64,000 nt of DNA from Hydra vulgaris. Lineage: Eukaryota > Cnidaria > Hydrozoa > Anthoathecata > Hydridae. This document shows, piece after piece, positions 32,071-55,580 of the stretch. How positions within the stretch are numbered: position 1 is the stretch's first letter; each line of letters opens with the position of its first letter. A program made the position numbers and the translations under genes. The stretch spans positions 19,842,501 through 19,906,500 of the forward strand of contig NC_088928.1 in assembly GCF_038396675.1 (NCBI RefSeq), in the 5' to 3' direction. Under the pieces are notes generated by a model, which was not told the origin of the DNA, did no database searches, and saw only the letters and a program-made list of their open reading frames with translations.

Positions 32071-33600
32071 ACACTACTTGATAATGTAACTAGCTTAATT
32101 TGTTAATGGTCTCGCATCGTTGGCATTGCTGCCTAGCGTCAGTGAGAATTGATGGCGGTTATAGCCTTGCAAAAGAGTTGTCGGAAACTGCTAAACAGAT
32201 AAAAATGAAGTTGACACAATAGATATGGCTGTACTTCAAAGAGAAAATAATTATTTAGTTTGTGAAGAGCTACGTTTCGATCGAAGATCACTGTAACAAC
32301 ATCTAGGAGGATGACGAGTGCGTGAACTTATACTATAAATATAGAATAATATATTCTTAGTTGATTATTTAATAAAATCTTCTATTCTTTATCCTTTCTT
32401 TAATAATTTTGGGTAAAATGTCACGTTCATTGGAAAAACAAATGCCACGAAAAATAAATGTCACGAAATGCCACGATCATCGGAAAAATAATGTAAATTA
32501 GAAATAACTTCACAGAGTTCAGAAATACTTAGAAATGCGAAGTAATTCATGTTCTTTCTCAAACAGAGAAAACTCACAAAATTTGAAATACTTTTTGGAA
32601 AGAAATAGTTTATATTTAAAAAATCATTTTATTAACTCATTTTAACACAAAATATCAATAAATTTTGACATAAATATATAAATAAATTAAATAACACATC
32701 TGTAAATAAGAAATTTATGTTAAAAAACGTATTTGAAAATACATTTCCCTTTGTATTGTCACAAAATATTTTCTTTTTTAACAAAAAATTTAATAAATAT
32801 TTATATGGTCCAAAAAATTAATAAGAATCGCTATGAACCAAGTTTGGATGATTCAACAGACTCAAGAAAATTAACAATGCTTGCTGGCATTTATCTCTTT
32901 TTAAATCTTTGACGTTTCGCAACACAAGATTTTCGAACCTGCGTATTACTCAAATCCATGAGCCTGTGGAATATGTTAGCCATGCCTTGAGCGTAACTTC
33001 TATCCAGCCCAGTCTTCCCAGTCCAGTATAATGCAAACTAAAGTTTTAAAGAAACTTATTGCTAACATCCAATGCTCATGCCAGTCTAATTGGTCAAAAG
33101 TGTCAATCGAATGGCAATAAATCAAATTTTTAAATATTTTTTTGCAGTGTCTCTTCATTTTAACAGAGATGTTGCAAACCTCTTTTGCAATAGCAAGGTT
33201 GTCAAAGCCAATTGCAGCAAACTGAGCTTTCATACGCTATTGTGTAATTGCAATGGTTATTGTTTTGGCAGGTGGCAAATGCTTGCAACATTTTTTAATA
33301 TCAACTTGAAAATTTCTGACCACTGCACAGTGGGCTGGATATTAGACGAAATTGGTGAACAAAATTATTTTGATCTCGTATTTTTTTTTACTAAAACCCT
33401 TTAAATGTCTAAACAATAAGTTTGTATTACGATATATTTACTTTTATCTTATAAAACTATAAAAATGCGGGTTTATAATTTTTAATAGCAAATTAGTTAA
33501 TTTTTGAAAATAAAATAATTATATGTCGAGGTAATGTTTAGATATCGTAAAAGTTGTAGTGTAAATCAAATTATTATTAAAAATTCAAATTTTTATTAAA
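32071..33600. other. intergenic, no gene seen
   Basis: Repeats of ccacga with gaaaaa words near 32415-32490. Overlapping open frames at 33000-33404 on both strands show no family signature. Confidence 0.4.
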
Positions 33601-33609
33601 ATTCAAATT

Positions 33610-36600
33610 AAGGAGTAAACAGATTCTATCTGTTGGCCACCCTTCTTCATCTATTAGGGTGGCGCAGATGTATTTTTAATACATTGTTTCCAGTTTAGGA
33701 TGCTGAATGCTGGATCTTCTTAACTCAATGCATGGGTTTTGCTCGTGTCTCTGTTTTTATGACTAGGCAACTCATTCTACTATCTTCTAATGAGGGTACA
33801 GCTCTAAAACTCAGTTTTATGGTTCTGAGGCCGGCTGGTAGTCAGGTTTCCCGATCTCTGTGGTAGCTCTCAGAGAGGCTAATTCCATCAACAGCTGAAA
33901 AATATCAAAGTATTAACAGTGCCATGTTGCGCATGGATGGTGTCCCTGTTTGTACTTTTGGTGTGCATTGCGGAGGCCGCATTTGGAGCCCTTTGTTACG
34001 ACTTAGGGTTTATTAGTAGTAATGAGGCAATTGCTTGGGCTATTAAACAGTGTTCTGAGTACTATCTATGCTTTGAGTCAAGTTCTTCAATCTAATTTAA
34101 AAATGAATAAAGTACCAAAAACTATAAAACACAAAAAACCATCATCATCACCAAGTTCTCTAAACCTATCATTCACTAATATTCGTGGTCTTCGAAGTAA
34201 CTTTTCTTTTGTTGAGTCTTATCGCTTGCAAAGTTCACCAGACCTACTTGGTCTTTGTGAGACTAATTTGAGTTCGGCTGTCTCATCTTGTGATCTTAGT
34301 GTTGATGGTTATCTTCCTCTAATTCGTAAAGACTCCAATAGTCACATGCTTGGCCTCGGCATTTACATTCGTAAGAATTCACCCATTTGTCGTGAAACTA
34401 GGTTTGAATCCACTGACAATTCTTTTATGTGCTTTCGTTTAGCACCACTTTACTCTATTGCCTTTCTCTTTGTTCTATATCGCTCTCCTTCATCTCAAGA
34501 CTGCACACTTTTTGACGTTATTTTTGATCATATTGACCAAGCCCTCTCTCTTGTTATCCATCAGCTAATATAGTTGTTGTCAGTGACTTTAATGCTCACC
34601 ACTCTGAATGGCTTGGCTCTAGTGTCAGTGATTCTACAGGCTTTACAGTCCACAACTTTTGCCTTTCTCAATCCCCAACTCAAATAGTCAACTTTCCAAC
34701 TCGCTTTCCTTACAACCCGAATCATTTACCTTCTCTACTCGACTTATGTCTTGTTTCTGATCCTAGTTAGTGCTCAGTTTCTCCACATTCACCCTTAGAT
34801 GCTTCTGAACACAGTTTTATCTCTCTAAAACTAATATCTCATTCTTCTTCATCACCTGAATCCCCCTATTATCGAACCTCTTACAACTACAGTAAAGCTG
34901 ACTGGGATTCTTTCCGTGATTTTCTTCGTGATGGCCCTTGGGTAGAAATCTTTTGTCTTCCTGCCGACAAATGTGCTTCTTACATAACTTCGTGGATTCA
35001 GGATGGCATGGAATCTTTTGTTCCCTCTCGATGATTCCAGAACAAGCCTCACTCTCCTCCATGGTTTTTCTCACACTGTGCTGCTGCAATTGCCAATCGA
35101 AACCGTTGCTTCCATATTTATCAGCAAAACAATTCTCCAGAAAACAGACGTCTGTTTATTACTGCTAGAAACCATTGTAAAAAGGTTTTGTCTAACGCCA
35201 AAGCCCGCTATTCTCAGGTCATGAAATCTCGTATCTCATCTCAAAAATTAGGTTCTCGTGACTTCTGGAGAATCTTTAATAATATCAATAATAAGGGCAA
35301 ATCTTTAATTCCGCCTTTCTTGTATGATTCAGACTTTGTTACCTCACCTAAAGATAAAGCTGAATTGTTTGCTAAAAACTTCTCATCAATATCATCTCTT
35401 GATTCCACTAGTTGCGTTCTACCTGATATTGCCAACAAACAGGTTGATCCATTGCTCGACATTCATATCACTCCAGCTTCTGTATCTAAAGTGATTTCCT
35501 GCCTAGACTCTTCTACAGCTTGTGGCCCGGACAATATACCTGTTATTGTCTTGTAAAAGTGTTTTTTAGAGATGTCGTCTTTACTCTCAAAACTATTCAA
35601 CGAGTGCTTATCAGAGTCTTGTTTTCCAGCCTGCTGGAAAGCGGTATCTGTTATCCCTATCTTCAAAATTTGCAGAGCGATCTGATTCGCCTAACTACCG
35701 TCCCATAAGTTTTCTTCCTATCATTAGCAAGGTTTTTAAATCTTTAATTAACAAACACTTAATTTCTCATCTTGAATCTAATAACTTACTTTCTGATCAT
35801 CAATATGGATTTCGATCTTCTCGTTCTACAGCTGATTTGTTAACAGTAATAACTGACAGATTTTATCGTGCATTAGATGAAGTTGGAGAGGTTAAGGCCA
35901 TCGCTCTCGACATTTCAAAAGCTTTTGATAAAGTTTGGCATGCTGGTCTTCTCTATAAGCTTTCTTCTTATGGTGTATCTGGCAACATCTTTAAGATTAT
36001 TGAATCCTTCCTTTCCAATCGTAGTATAAAAGTTGTCCTCGATGGACAACACTCTTCTTCTTATTCTGTAACTTCAGGGGCTCCTCAAGGTTCTATCCTT
36101 GGCCCTATACTCTTTTTAATTTACATTAACGATCTTCCAGATATTCTCACAACTAAGGTGGCATTGTTTGCAGATGATACTACCATTTATTCTCGTCGTG
36201 ATAAAAAACCAACACTCTCTGATTGCTTAGAGGGGGCATTTGAGCTTGAAAAGGATCTCACTTCTGCTACAGCATGGGGCTTACAGTGGCTGGTGAACTT
36301 CAATACAGATAAAACTCAATTTTTTCAGCCAATCGTTATCGCAATAATTTAGATCTTCCTATATTTATGAACGGTGATGTACTCGATGAGTCACCTACTC
36401 TTCATCTTCTAGGATTAACTCTTACTTCCAATCTTTCTTGGAAACCATATATCAAATCAGTTGCAAAATTAGCATCTGCTAAGGTTGCATCTCTTTATCG
36501 AGCTCGTCACTTTCTTACTTCGGATTCTATTCTCTATCTCTATAAATCTCAAATCCGGCCTTGTATGGAATACTGTTGTCATATCTGGGGCGGATCTTCT

Positions 36601-37075
36601 AATGATGCCCTTTCTCTTTTAGACAAGGTGCAAAAACGCATTGTAAACATAGTTGGACCTGCTCTTGCAGCCAACCTCCAACCATTATCACATCGTCGTA
36701 ATGTTGCTTCTCTTTCTCTTTTCTACGAATACTATAATGGGCACTGCTCTAAAGAGCTAGCGTCTCTTTTGCCATCTACTAAAATTCATTCTCGTGTTAC
36801 TCGTCATTCAATTAAGTTTAATCCTTTTTCTGTGACTGTTCCTAAGTACTCCAAAAACACTTATTCGTCTAGTTTTTTTCCTCGAACATCAGCTCTTTGG
36901 AATTCGCTTCCTTCATCTTGCTTTCCTAATTCATATAATTTGCAATCCTTTAAGTCGTCCGTCAATAGTTATCTTGCTCTACAATCTTCATCTTTTCTCT
37001 TTCAGTAACTTCCAACTTTAGTTAGTGGCTGCTTGCAGTCTTGTTGGAAGCGAAGATGTTATAAAAAAAATTTTT
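33610..37075 (+). mobile_element. near-full-length Jockey/CR1-like LINE
   Basis: Less AT-rich than its surroundings. 5' UTR about 33610-34020. Coding 34022-37008 shows endonuclease (SFTNIRGLRSNFSFVESYRL, then frame change, VVSDFNAHHSEWLGS, LLDLCLVSD, EHSFISLKL) and RT (CGPDNIPVIVL stop; NYRPISFLPIISKVFKSLI; DHQYGFRSSRSTADLL; ALDISKAFDKVWHAGLLYKL; SGAPQGSILGPILFLIYIND; ALFADDTTIY). The C-terminal part 36367-37008 has RARHFLTSDSILYLYKSQIR and TSALWNSLPSSCF. The 3' end ttggaagcgaagatgttata plus an A run is at 37075. The first open frame begins inside the usual N-terminus; no gag-like ORF1 is seen. Confidence 0.85.
34022..37008 (+). pseudogene. LINE ORF (endonuclease + reverse transcriptase) with about six lesions
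   Basis: Pieces: 34022-34573; next frame from 34561 with stops near 34768 (PS*CS) and 35032 (SR*FQ); 35188-35556 ending VIVL*; frame change near 35680 (IFK|ERSDSPNYRPI); 35837-36352; then 36367-37008. The FADD box is intact. GDFN of the endonuclease is SDFN. Few lesions in 3 kb suggest a fairly young copy. Confidence 0.8.
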
Positions 37076-37972
37076 TGTAAAGCAATTAGACATGGTTTCG
37101 TATGATTATAGAATGTCAAGCATTTAAAAATGAAAGAATAAGGAATTTTGAAATTAGAATGAACTCTGATAAAATGGTAGCACAAATACTACGTGTCAAA
37201 ATGTTGAAAAAAAAAGGGGCAAAATAATTGAACAAAATAAAAATAACTTGACACTGATATTTGGTCGTTCTGGTAACAATTTTTTTTGAAAAACTTGCTC
37301 CACCAACATAACCTTGCCTTATGACAACATTGTGCTTTAATTTTAAATGGTAAAAATGCGCCCATTTCTTAGTATTTTAGCCGGCGTGAAGTCAATTTGA
37401 GGGAATTATGTGATTACTATGTCAACAGTTCGAATTTTAGTGAAAATGTAATCCATTACTGTTAATTTACTATAAGTATGTTACCAAAAATCATTTTTAT
37501 TAAAATACTAAGACTTGAAATCAGAAGGGGGTATCAACATGCCCTTTAACTTTGGTAATCTAACTTGCCTAACGTTCAATTCAATTGAAATTAGAATCGA
37601 TTGCATTTACACTTTCACATTAATTGGCGCATTTTTATGATTCAATGTAATGCAATTTTATCTGCCAATCAAACTTCAGAGGTATCACAATTGTTTATTT
37701 TGTTTACCAAGTGTATACGTATATATGCATAAATGTGTAGTTATATGTTCCTGAGTATATTTCGTTTAATTGATGTAAAAAAAAATTAAAAGAATCGGAT
37801 AGATGGAAAGCGAAAACCCAAAACAAAACCCTTGGAATTCTAAAAATAAGAAAAAAAAAGAAAACTAATTTTGTTGGGATCAGTTCGGTATATAATTTTA
37901 AACATTTAATAATCTAAATGTAATATGAATATATTGATAATTTATATGTAAAAAAAATTTAAACTACTGCAT
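37076..37972. other. intergenic, no gene seen
   Basis: Contains gattacatttt-type words and a pair of ttaccaaaaatcatttttat-like stretches but no gene. The LicD gene 3' end follows at 37973 on the minus strand. Its polyadenylation signal may be among the A/T-rich words at 37940-37960, not certain. Confidence 0.35.
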
Positions 37973-47273
<9,301 letters not shown>

Positions 47274-47309
47274 CTTTTTTTTATTTAACTTGAATCCGTA
47301 AAATAGCAA

Positions 47310-48390
47310 GCAACTGTAATATATTTGGTTTTAAAATAGTCGCACTATAAAAATACAGTGGTACTTATGTAAATTTTTTTACGTAACATTTTTATTTATG
47401 ATATAAATAACCTAATCAAATCAAGTTGATAACCTTATCAAAATAAGCTGACCTAATCGAATTAAGTTATATATCAGGGTTAGTGCTAAATAATGTCGTT
47501 CAAAAGTACATTTCAGATTTTACTAAAATCGCTTTAATTTAATGTGTTTTTTGAACGACATTATTTAGCACTAAATATGTAATAGATCTGATCGGACCCA
47601 CATGACTTCATCACGAAAGCAAGAGTTTCGTTCATGTTCCGAAACCAGCTCACTCCGTTTTTGGTAATGTAATGACGTTTTCTTTCGGCGCACCTAAATA
47701 AATGCCGTTTTGTTAACAAACATAGCAATTTTGTTTGCCAGCGAGTAATAATGAAATCTGAGATACTAATGTGCTGTAAAATGAGTAGTTTTAGTATTCT
47801 CTAAACTAGAGATAAAGTTTACATAAGTTAACTTTGTCTTTAATTTAGAGAAGTTTTTTGTTAATCAAATAAGCTCTTGAAAGTTGTTACATCTAAAATA
47901 TTTGCAATTAAAATTATTTTGTTAAATTAATGCAATAAAATAAACTTTTTTAGCAAATTTTATGAATAGTTATTTTTCTGTTATCGATCATTACGCGGAA
48001 ATTTGCGCAGAAATTATGAACATAGCTGATTTTGAAAAATTAATCTTGCTTTTTAGCAAAAATAATCAAAAAATACCCATTTCTGTTGCTTAATTCATAA
48101 TATAAACATTAATAGACCATTTTTAAAGCAAAAAGTTGCTCTTGAACCTAATGTGAATCGATAGAGGGATTATTAAAGTCAGATAACAAAATAGCCAAAT
48201 ATTACAAAATATGCTTCTTTTTTTTTTTTTTTTTTAAAAAAGAAGTTTGAATGGAAATTAAATATATTTATCAATATTAAAGATGCTAAAGACATTTAAA
48301 ATCATTTAAGTATGTGAAGTCAATTTCACAAAGTTATAAGCTTAATAAAAACCAAAATAAAACTAGAGTAGTTTTGTAACGCATTTAAGT
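47310..48390. other. upstream of LicD-like gene: candidate promoter side, one foldback
   Basis: Contains the foldback 47480-47574, then a less AT-rich stretch 47590-47720 (cggacccacatgacttcatc) that could hold promoter or 5' UTR sequence of the minus-strand gene. No TATA box can be fixed in this composition. 47950-48300 has no visible feature. Confidence 0.35.
47480..47574. repeat. 95-base foldback
   Basis: ttagtgctaaataatgtcgt plus tcaaaa pairs with ttttgaacgacattatttag plus cactaa. Confidence 0.85.
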
Positions 48391-48682
<292 letters not shown>

Positions 48683-48725
48683 CGTGACCTAACATACGTC
48701 ATTGCTTCAAAATATAAACGGAAGT

Positions 48726-49214
48726 TCACGCAAAAAACAAATTTAGTGCTAAACATGCCAAGTTTGAAAACATATTTAATAACAAAGCTAGAGGTACAGA
48801 AAATAGTTTTTTAATTTTCTTATTTATAAAAGGTTGATGTATTACTAATTCTGCAGACTTTTCAAAAATATTATGTTTTTCATTCAAAACGAATAAAAAC
48901 AAAAATATAAATACATTAAAAACTAACTTTTCATATAAAAAATTGTAAAGTCTATGAGAATCTAGATAGAACAGACAATAATAAGTGTTCCAAATTTTAA
49001 CCATCAACCATGTAGCTATGTTATCAAATCTTAGTTGGCCCAAGTCAGGTTTTCCGTAAAAATCGCAAAAATCAGTAAAGTGATCCCAAAATATTACCAA
49101 CATTTTTTCAACTTTTATTTCTATTCCATTCAAACCCTTCCTAAAAGTTATAAAATGTCTTGTGATGCAGTTTTTATATTTGTATGCAAGCCAGAATAGC
49201 AATAAGCTGTTCAC
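48726..49214 (-). pseudogene. possible LINE C-terminal fragment (weak)
   Basis: Open frame of 162 codons. ITFRKGLNGIEIKVEKMLVI and FCDFYGKPDLGQLRFDN, then TWLMVKIWNTYYCLFYL, resemble the LINE segment '(Y)GELGR.PL......R..K.W..L', but only in outline. It may equally be chance; the rest is Phe/Leu-rich. Confidence 0.3.
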
Positions 49215-49330
49215 TCATGTCAGAAAACTGTCAAAGCTGCTTTGGCAGGATTGGTCAGGAATGGCGTGCAATCAAACACTGTAACTGACAAAGCTTAATA
49301 TTTTTTTCCATTACAATTTGACCATGCTGT
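49215..49330 (-). repeat. dispersed segment, inverted relative to 56285-56390
   Basis: On the minus strand: tggtcaaattgtaatggaaa, then gcacgccattcctgaccaat. At 56285-56390, plus strand: tggtcaatttgccggaaaaa, then gcacaccatttctgtcaagg. A third relative is at 40198-40262 (gcgatcgaacgccattcctg). See findings. Confidence 0.5.
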
Positions 49331-50159
49331 TTTGATGTTTTAATTTAAATGCAATAATAAAAAAAAATAGTTACGTTATGAATAACTTTTAATCGTTTTT
49401 CTAAAAAATCTTTTCTAAAGTTTAAATTTTATGTGAAGGCTTTAATTAAATTTAATTATAATGATTGTTTAAAATCAATGCATTTTGTGTAAATTAACAA
49501 AAATGTTATATTTAATTTTTTTTTAATTAGGCTGGTATTTTTTATGATAAATTTTAATGTTTTTTAAATAAATTTTAAAACTATTTTTTCTTTTTTTTTA
49601 AAGGTTTTCGAAAAGATTATTCTATAATGTTACTTTAAATCATGAATAAGTTAAATTAAATCTTCTCATTGGAATGGAATTGCTTTATTTTTTTGTTTCT
49701 ATTTTTACAAAGAATTGTTTAAAATCTTTTTTTTTAACTTGACTTACTAATCAGAGCATGATTAAAAATTACTATTTTAAAAAAAACTACATTTTTTTTT
49801 GTTTAACTTTTTGTAATATACAAATGTTTATACGATTTAAAAATAATATATATTACACTTTTTAATAGTTTACCCAGCAAGCACACCCATGCGGGACCCA
49901 TACAGTTTTAATCTGGGCATCTTGTTACGGGGTAAAACTGGTATTTTTCAATGGGATTTATCTGTGTCTCTTCAGGGATTTCCCAGATGCACACGCAACC
50001 ATGTGAAAATTTCTTAAACTAACTTAAGATAATTTTTGTATTTAAAATAGGCGCATCTGGGAAATTCGCCTATTTAAATATCTGACATGTTCCGTTTAAA
50101 ATTAAAGTAAAATTTTCAACTTTCTTTATTTAACTGTCATGAGTTCACAAAGAACAAAA

Positions 50160-52060
50160 CAATGAAAAATTGCTGTGGTGGTGGCAAAATTGTTGAAGAG
50201 GTTTCTTTTAGTAACAAATCAATTCAAGAAAAATTTGTGGAGGATAATAAAGTTAATGAAAGTTTATATGAAGGTTCAAGCATGAATGAATGCCAAATGG
50301 AAACAATAATACCAAATTTTATGATAATCACATTCTAATGATGGTTCTGATAACGAAAATCTAAACCCAAACAGTAGTAGCTTAGATGAGGATCAAGGAA
50401 AATAGGCAGTCATTTTTAAAATATCTCACACTGCTTTAGACAGTTTATTACTGGTTCTGAGAAAACATGAATTAGATTTGCCTAAAGATTCTAGATCGCT
50501 TTTACATACAAAGAGACATGTTGAAACCAAATCTGTTGCAGGTGATGAGTATTACTACATTGGATTGCAATTTTGACTTTCTCTTCTATTAAAAGTCTCT
50601 TTTAACAGACCTTTCAGTTTTTACTTTACATATTAATATTGATGGTATTTTGCTGTTTAATAACTCAAACATATCACTTTGGCCGATTCTGGGTTCTTTT
50701 TTAGAGTTTGAACAGAATGTGTTTCCGATTGCTTTATTTTCCAGTTTTTGTAAACCAAATTTTATTGATAACTATTTAATAGATTTTATTGATGAAATAA
50801 AAAGTTTTCAAGAAGTTTGTGTTATCTGTAAAAAGACTGGAAAGGCATACAAAATAAAAATTAGAAGCAGTTATTTGTGATACACCAGCTTGGTCATTTG
50901 TGAAGTGCATTAAAACACATAATGGATACAATTTTTGTGAACGATGTATTCAACATGACAAGTGGTATCAAAAAATAGTTTTACCTGGCTTATCTGCTCC
51001 ACTAAGAACTAATATAGACTTTTTAAATCAACATGATCCAGAAAACCATACTGCAATATCTCCTTTCACAAAGTTAAATTATAATATGGTAAGTGGGTTT
51101 CCAATAGATTATACGCATTGCATTTGCTTGGGTGTTGTCCGAAGAATTTTAAATTTATGGATAAATTGTGGCCCACCATCATGTAGATTGTCCCAAAGTA
51201 TTATTGCAGTAATTTCAGAAAAACTTTCTTCTTTACGACCATATATTTCAAAAGAATTTTCTAAAAGTCTCGTTCCTTATCTGAATTTAGATGATGGAAG
51301 GCTACTGAGCTCTGTCTTTTTTTGATTTATACAGGGCCAGTAGTTTTGAAAGGATTATTGTTACCAAATCATTATCAAAATTTTATTGACTTATCTGTTG
51401 TGGTCAGGATTTTATTGTGTATTTCTTTTCTTAAACATTATGCTGGGTATGCTGATCTGTTGTTGCAATATTGTGTGCGGATTTTTGAAAAGCTATACGT
51501 AGAGATCAGCTAGTATATAATGTTCATTCATTAATACACTTAGCTGATGATGCAAAACACTATGGCGCACTTGACAATTGCTCGTCGTTAAAATGTGAAA
51601 GTTATTTTGGTCAGTTAAAAATGCTTGTTCGCAAGGCTCAATCACCTTGTTCACAAATAGTCAGAAGAGTTTTTGAAAATGCTAATATTTATACCTGTCA
51701 ATGTTATCATATTGTTGGTTTTAGTAAATTACACACTAAAGGTCCTGTAAATATAACACTGAGCCATTATCTTCAATTCAAATAGTATCAAAACAAGAAG
51801 TGTTTTATATCTAACAGTGTTGGAGATAATTGCTTTGAAATACATGGTAAAATTGGATTTGTTAGAAATATTTTGAAACCAACTGCCAGCAATGATAATG
51901 CTTATATTCTTTTTGAAGAGTTTGTTATCAAAGAATCTTTTTTTAAAAATCCATGTAATTCTCAAAAGTTAAATATTTTTATTGTTGAAAGAACTGATGG
52001 TTTGTATGAGTGTTTACCCCTCAGTGGTGTAGTAAAAAAAAAATCTTTGTTTACCATATA
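50160..52060 (+). pseudogene. CACTA/EnSpm-like transposase
   Basis: Blocks: LPKDSRSLLHTKRHV; INIDGILLFNNSNISLWPIL (catalytic Asp motif 'DG..l..s....wPI.g'); CERCIQHDKWYQKIVLPGLS; MVSGFPIDYTHCICLGVVRR (second motif, 'D..H...LG'); SAFL-type region; then YNVHSLIHLADDAKHYGALD, SYFGQLKMLVRKAQSPC and SQIVRRVFENANIY. This matches the animal EnSpm transposase layout. Frameshifts/stops near 50330-50650, 51325 and 51510; the last frame ends around 52060 (IVERTDGLYECLPLSGVVKK). Confidence 0.75.
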
Positions 52061-52319
52061 AAAATGGGTTTATTGTAATGCCTGAATTGCACTTTTGAAA
52101 CATTTTGAGATTTTGTATTTGCTTTTTTAATTTTGAACTTTTATATCAGATTTTTATGTGTTTACCACATCAGTAACACTAATCTGTAATATTATAATAT
52201 GCATAATATACGCATTCAATGTTTATTACCTTACTTTGAATGTTTTTATTTTGCAAATTTTAAAATTAATTTTGGTTATTATTACTTTTAAAGTTAAAAT
52301 ACAATTACTGGAACTTATG

Positions 52320-55300
52320 TTATTGTGGTTTTTGACAATGAGATGGAAACTGAGTATATTCCCTTCATTAGATAATTGATAAAATTGAATTTCAAGAAGT
52401 TTCAGCTTTGGTTAGACAGCGTGTAGAATTAAAATGCTACTGGCCTCCATGGTCAAATTTTAGCAAAGTGAATAGGGCACAAAAGCTATGTTCTGAACCT
52501 GAAACAAATTAGAAAACTTACATTTTTCGATTGTTAGCAGTTGCAGGTAAATTTTGGTCTGTATAATACTGTTGATGAACTCAGACAAATTTAAGGACTG
52601 TTGAACCAGTATTAATTTTTTAAAATTAAAATTAAAAAAAATATTTACTGTTTTAGACGCAGTAGTATTTAACTAGTTTTTGTTTATTTTTGCTAGTTGA
52701 TTTTGCCATTTTTGATTTTTTAGTAAACTTGTGTTTATCACTGAATTCTACAAATATGTTTTAGTAATTAAATTTATATAACATTATACTAACTACAATT
52801 TACTTCCAAAATACTTTGTGTATAAGCTAAGTGCAGTGTTATTATTTTTGAAATGTGAATTGTAGGTAATGAGATAGAAGCCCGGGAAAGGTGAAAGTAG
52901 CAGAGAGACATCTAATGTTGAAGAGATGTTTACCGAGCAAAAAAGCATGGCGTAAGCTTTTGTATGCCTAAAATTTACTTTATTTTAAACAGGCTAGAAT
53001 CAAAACTGTCTAACAGCAAAGATGTAATTGAGAGTACTGATTCAGAAAGTAAATACAGCAACCGGTGTTCTGTTTGTTTTAAAATTATTTTAAGTAATTC
53101 TAAATGCATCAACTTTTTTGCAAAATTTTATTTGTCTGTTATGTGTCTGTTATGTGTCTGTAATTGCCTGTAGTAGTATTTTAAATTAAATAATAAGTTT
53201 AAAAAAGAATTGTTTTTGAAAAATCATAGAAAAAAGAAAAGAAAGTTGTCAGAAAAGCTTCCTAGGCCTGTAATAACAGAGATAGAGTTGGGTAGGAAAC
53301 AGATTTTACTACTTATTTTATAGGTTTAAATATGATAATCATCAATAAAATAATTCATTAGTACATGAGTTAAATCAATTTTCAATTTAATTATGTGTTG
53401 CCTATATAAATGAAAAGCTGTAGCTATACTAATGAAATATGAAATAAAAATATTGATTTTGAGTTAGTAGGGGATGGTCATTTTGAAAATAGAATTAGTG
53501 GATTGTTTACTCTTGTGGTACGCACAGAATCATTAGGTAAAGTTTTTATTGTTGCATTATAATTTTCATATTGCTCTTTACTACTTTTTTCTTTTTTTTA
53601 AGAAAAGGAAGTTCAAAACAGACAAATAAAACATGTTTTGATTTCCAGTCAGAAACTGTTGTTAAGTCTAAAGATGTTTCTGGTCTTTCTTGTAACACCA
53701 CTACTCCAATGGTGAAAACTTTTGGTTATACTACATCAGGTAAGATACTAAATCAATAAAACACTTCACCAAAATTATTGCTTCTATTTGTTTTTTAAAA
53801 TGTATGACATGCTTTCAATCAAAGGTATATAAAAATGGTATCCAATAAAATGCCATTTTATTCAAGTTTTTAAGTTGTTGTTTTTTTTACATTGGTTTTT
53901 TAATTTTTTTATTGTTACATAAGGAAAAATTGTTGGCAAAAATGGCTGCACAAGAAAAAATAAGAGAGACCCAAAAGTTACATTCAGCAATGTTGCACAA
54001 CATTCAACAATAAATTAATGCAACACAAGGCATTATAGAGGAACAAATTGAATTAAACTTACCTCCTAAAACAATTGAAGACGTGGAAGCTTTGAAGATA
54101 AGTTGAACGATTAAGGTATGAATAATATTTGGTAAGTTATTAAGAATTTCTTACATTTATTATATATTAAATAAAGTTCAGGTTTATATTGTTAGATACA
54201 TCAAATTGGATATTAGTAGATCTGTTTTTCATGTCTTCAGTGGGAGGCATGAAACAATTTTAAAAAGTCATAAAAATCATACATCATTAGCAAAACTTCA
54301 AATAGCTTACTAGTACGTTATGAATGTAGTCTCTAAATTCAATACGTCAAGATGTTGAATTTTCATGGGGCTAGCCTAGTGCCATGGAATAGTGCCATAG
54401 GGATTTATTAAATACCCATTTGTTTTTCAATGATAAAGTGTCATGTCAAATATGAATCTAATCATTTAATATTTTCATTATTTATTAACTGAATTCAATA
54501 AATTATGAGTTTAAATATTAGTAGTGATATGGTAAACCTTATTAGTAATATGAAGGAAATTGGGTTATATTTAGGGGTTCAAATAATTTGATGATGCAGT
54601 ACACAAACAAAGCTTGCACAACCCCTAAATGTTAATTGATTTTATTTCCGTCTTTTTTTTTAAATCATGTAATTAAAAAATATTGATTTTTGAATCTTTA
54701 TAATATATCACCTTAATTTACTTATTTGATTTTGTAATTCGTTTTTGTAATTTTATTGTCAGGTTCAGGTCCTTGAAAACAATGTTGGAATGAATATAAC
54801 AAATTTGTAAGAAGGAACATGAAGTATTTATTTTTTAATGAACTGGCACGAAAATATAACCTAACTGGCCAGAAAAATAAAAAACCATTTCAGCCATTAC
54901 AGCTATTTCAAATGTTTTGTAAGTATATTATATCATATACTCTCCTTATTTTCTCTTATTGAGTATATTAATTTTTTTATTATCATATTATGTAGTGAAA
55001 AGAGCTTTGGTATTTTTACCCTATCCCATGTTATTAATACTTTTTTTTCAAAATATCTTGAATTTTTTACATATATTTAAGACTTATTAAGAATTAAAGT
55101 GTCTGAAAAATGACTAGTTAAGGTCATCCTAAAGTATGGCTTAAGTTGGCCTTAACACATTACTATAAAATATTATGATTTGATTTACTAGGTATACCTA
55201 CTAATTCAAATCATAATATTTTATAGTGATATGTCGAGACCACCTAAAGCCACACTTTTGGATAAAATATATGGCAAAAGAAATGTTACTATAGTAACAT

Positions 55301-55580
55301 TTCTTTTGCAATTTATTTCAACTAACGTATCTTTAGGTGCTGCAAAAAAAAAACTATGAAACGAAACAAAATTTATCAAAAAAAACTTCTTGAAGAAGCA
55401 ATTTCTGAGTGGTTTGGTAATGCTCAAGATAGAGGCAAAGAAGGCCCAAAAGAACGAATTTTGAATGCAGCATCAAACACAAAAAAAAGAACATATAGAA
55501 TGTACATAATGCAGCACCAAACATGTAACGTAAAGAATACTGCAGAGAACACTGTGTATATATATTTATTACATATGTAA
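52320..55580 (+). pseudogene. second gene of the CACTA-like element (DUF4806-like)
   Basis: N-terminal part at about 52370-52610: FQEVSALVRQRVELKCYWPP, then WSNFSKVNRAQKLCSEPETN, KTYIFRLLAVAGKFW. This fits the animal protein type that starts with a 'WP' module. Middle: 53010-53110 SNSKDVIESTDSESKYSN; 53600-53760 SSKQTNKTCFDFQSETVVKS. C-terminal part: 54780-54930 KYLFFNELARKYNLTGQKNK, and 55356-55470 MKRNKIYQKKLLEEAISEWF then GNAQDRGKEGPKER, where DUF4806 proteins have 'A...WL..A..R'. Introns seem likely; several exons may be intact, but I cannot fix the borders. Confidence 0.55.
55132..55310. repeat. two palindromes inside the DUF4806-like gene
   Basis: 55132-55257: arms with actataaaatattatgattt, about 53 bases each, imperfect outside. 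55274-55309: perfect 36-base palindrome with half gcaaaagaaatgttacta. Confidence 0.8.

Noticed and set aside
33000..33404. Overlapping open frames on both strands
   Set aside because: No recognisable domain on either strand.
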